Source of the DNA: Chloroflexota bacterium
GTDB taxonomy: Bacteria; Chloroflexota; Dehalococcoidia; Lucifugimonadales; Lucifugimonadaceae
Assembly: GCA_029262715.1 (NCBI GenBank)
Contig: JAJCYX010000353.1
Coordinates: forward strand, 1-6,312
Length of the DNA stretch: 6,312 bases
Direction of reading: 5' to 3'
Positions within the stretch are counted from its first letter, which is position 1. Each line of letters begins with the position of its first letter. This document shows positions 5,822 through 6,312 of the stretch, in pieces. Made by a program: the position numbers and the translations under genes. A model generated the notes under the pieces. That model was not told the DNA's origin and searched no databases. It was given only the letters and a program-made list of their open reading frames with translations.

Positions 5822-5956
5822 ATGAGCGACCCCGAACATAAGCCGTACGACTCGGGAACAGAGCGATCTTCCAGCGTTAGGACGCTAAGCGCCGTTTGGA
5901 TTGCGATCGGTGCGATCTGGTCGTTTCACCAGATCAGATCGGCAGTACATACATAA
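5822..5956 (+). CDS. Small hypothetical protein with one membrane-like segment (44 aa)
   Basis: The ORF runs from ATG at 5822 to TAA at 5954-5956, starting 40 bases after the aldolase stop and in the same direction. It begins MSDPEHKPYDSGTERSSS, a polar N-terminus, followed by TLSAVWIAIGAIWSF (21-35), a 15-residue hydrophobic stretch, and a short basic-polar tail HQIRSAVHT. The layout suits a small single-pass membrane protein, or the truncated start of a larger one whose frame is lost after codon 44. I recognise no family. A perfect 8-base inverted repeat lies inside codons 31-38. Support is the ribosome binding site and position; coding status is unproven. Confidence 0.4.
   Translation: MSDPEHKPYDSGTERSSSVRTLSAVWIAIGAIWSFHQIRSAVHT
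5914..5935 (+). repeat. Perfect 8-bp inverted repeat with 6-base loop
   Basis: GATCTGGT at 5914-5921 pairs exactly with ACCAGATC at 5928-5935. There is no T-run after it, so it is not a standard intrinsic terminator. It could be an mRNA-stabilising or processing hairpin at the aldolase 3' end, or a protein-binding dyad. It lies within the short ORF, and its left arm belongs to a local tandem repeat of the 9-mers GCGATCGGT and GCGATCTGG (5903-5920). Confidence 0.45.
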
Positions 5957-5992
5957 CTCGTCGGATTCGAGAATCTCCTCGGCCAATCTCGT

Positions 5993-6022
5993 TTGACCTA
6001 TCTTGATCGGAATGATGATATT
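5993..6022 (+). promoter_or_regulatory. Candidate sigma-70-type promoter for the alcohol dehydrogenase
   Basis: TTGACC (5993-5998, five of six consensus bases) is followed after 18 bases by GATATT (6017-6022, four of six). This would start transcription near 6029 and give a leader of about 115 bases. It is a consensus match only. Confidence 0.3.
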
Positions 6023-6055
6023 CACCTGATCTGCGAGTAAGCTTCCGGTTAGCCC

Positions 6056-6090
6056 AATCCAGCCGATCCATATGAAATCCAGTTATCCAT
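6056..6090 (+). repeat. Direct repeat AATCCAG-(2/3)-ATCCAT, two copies, 20-base period
   Basis: AATCCAGCCGATCCAT (6056-6071) recurs as AATCCAGTTATCCAT (6076-6090). The pentamer ATCCA thus occurs four times, at 6057, 6066, 6077 and 6085, with steps of 9, 11 and 8 bases, close to one helical turn. The array lies between the candidate promoter and the alcohol dehydrogenase start, where a regulator binding to one face of the DNA could act. Confidence 0.45.
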
Positions 6091-6107
6091 GTAAATAGAC
6101 GACCACA

Positions 6108-6136
6108 TTCGCTTTCTGGCGAAGGGTCACAGAAAG
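6108..6136 (+). promoter_or_regulatory. Possible structured translation start (nested stems covering the Shine-Dalgarno)
   Basis: CTTTCTG (6112-6118) is perfectly complementary to CAGAAAG (6130-6136), and the latter holds the first part of the AAGGA ribosome binding site (6134-6138). A second stem, TTCGC (6108-6112) with GCGAA (6119-6123), encloses TTTCTG in its loop. The two together have the order of an H-type pseudoknot; alternatively they may exclude each other. The stems are short, so chance is a real possibility. Confidence 0.25.
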
Positions 6137-6138
6137 GA
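6134..6138 (+). promoter_or_regulatory. Ribosome binding site of the alcohol dehydrogenase
   Basis: AAGGA ends five bases before the ATG at 6144. It selects this start over the overlapping ATG at 6140, which reaches a stop after 18 codons. Confidence 0.65.
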
Positions 6139-6143
6139 TATGT

Positions 6144-6312
6144 ATGACGACCTCATCAAAAGAACAGGGGACATCTGCGGTCTGGCACGACGCTGACCAT
6201 TCGTGGGAATTGCGGGATCTGCCGTTGCCTGTAATGGAGCCGGACGCCGTACAGATCCGCGTTCGCGCCACTTCAGTGTGCGGGTCCGACCTGCATATCT
6301 GGCGCGGTGACG
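6144..6312 (+). CDS. Zinc-dependent medium-chain alcohol dehydrogenase, N-terminal fragment (3' end outside window)
   Basis: The frame is open from ATG at 6144 to the end of the window (56 full codons). The end of the fragment, VQIRVRATSVCGSDLHIWRGD (36-56), is the start of the GroES-like catalytic domain of the MDR family. Cys46 in CGSD is the first catalytic zinc ligand, and Asp49 and His51 complete the usual C-G-S/T-D-x-H pattern. The preceding LRDLPLPVMEPDA is the usual lead-in. The N-terminal 20 residues are polar and longer than in many relatives. It probably oxidises or reduces an alcohol, polyol or aldehyde with NAD(P). It lies on the same strand as the aldolase and may serve the same pathway, though it seems to have its own promoter. 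Confidence 0.85.
   Translation, partial: MTTSSKEQGTSAVWHDADHSWELRDLPLPVMEPDAVQIRVRATSVCGSDLHIWRGD

Noticed and set aside
6072..6098. Possible 8-codon leader peptide (MKSSYPCK) before the alcohol dehydrogenase
   Set aside because: No Shine-Dalgarno and no run of identical regulatory codons; it overlaps the ATCCA repeats.

Overview
The window is a compact bacterial gene neighbourhood with moderately high GC and tightly packed genes. Its core reads as a small-molecule carbon-catabolism locus. Two adjacent paralogues of the mandelate racemase/sugar-acid dehydratase branch of the enolase superfamily sit beside a 2-ketoacid reductase of the ketopantoate reductase family. A HpcH/HpaI-type aldolase and the start of a zinc alcohol dehydrogenase lie on the opposite strand. 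Clusters of enolase-superfamily paralogues with dehydrogenases and aldolases are reported from free-living heterotrophs, including the SAR202 lineage of Chloroflexota. That placement is only a guess from gene content; no marker gene is present to test it.

Layout, left to right. Positions 1-186 (+) hold the C-terminal end of a VOC/glyoxalase-fold protein. A convergent minus-strand GNAT acetyltransferase (188-958) ends one base away from it. Positions 960-1196 (-) hold only the last two membrane helices of an MFS transporter, a decayed remnant wedged between the acetyltransferase and the ketoacid reductase (1210-2274, -). Then come enolase paralogue A (2341-3558, -) and enolase paralogue B (3555-4799, -), which overlap by an ATGA. 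Transcription on this strand runs right to left: B, A, reductase, MFS remnant, acetyltransferase. A 247-base divergent intergenic region (4800-5046) separates this run from the plus-strand aldolase (5047-5781). A previously unlisted 44-codon ORF with a good ribosome binding site follows (5822-5956). Next is a 187-base leader with a candidate promoter, a cluster of ATCCA repeats and a possible structured translation start. The N-terminus of a zinc-dependent alcohol dehydrogenase (6144 onward) runs off the window.

Working model (inference): one or both enolase-family dehydratases convert an acid sugar to a 2-keto-3-deoxy acid. The divergently encoded HpcH/HpaI aldolase cleaves it by a non-phosphorylative retro-aldol step to pyruvate (or a related ketoacid) and an aldehyde. 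The ketoacid reductase and alcohol dehydrogenase handle the keto or aldehyde products. This resembles the known pairing of a rhamnonate-type dehydratase with a HpcH-family aldolase in E. coli, but the substrate cannot be read from the sequence. No tRNA, rRNA, CRISPR array, transposase or phage gene was seen.
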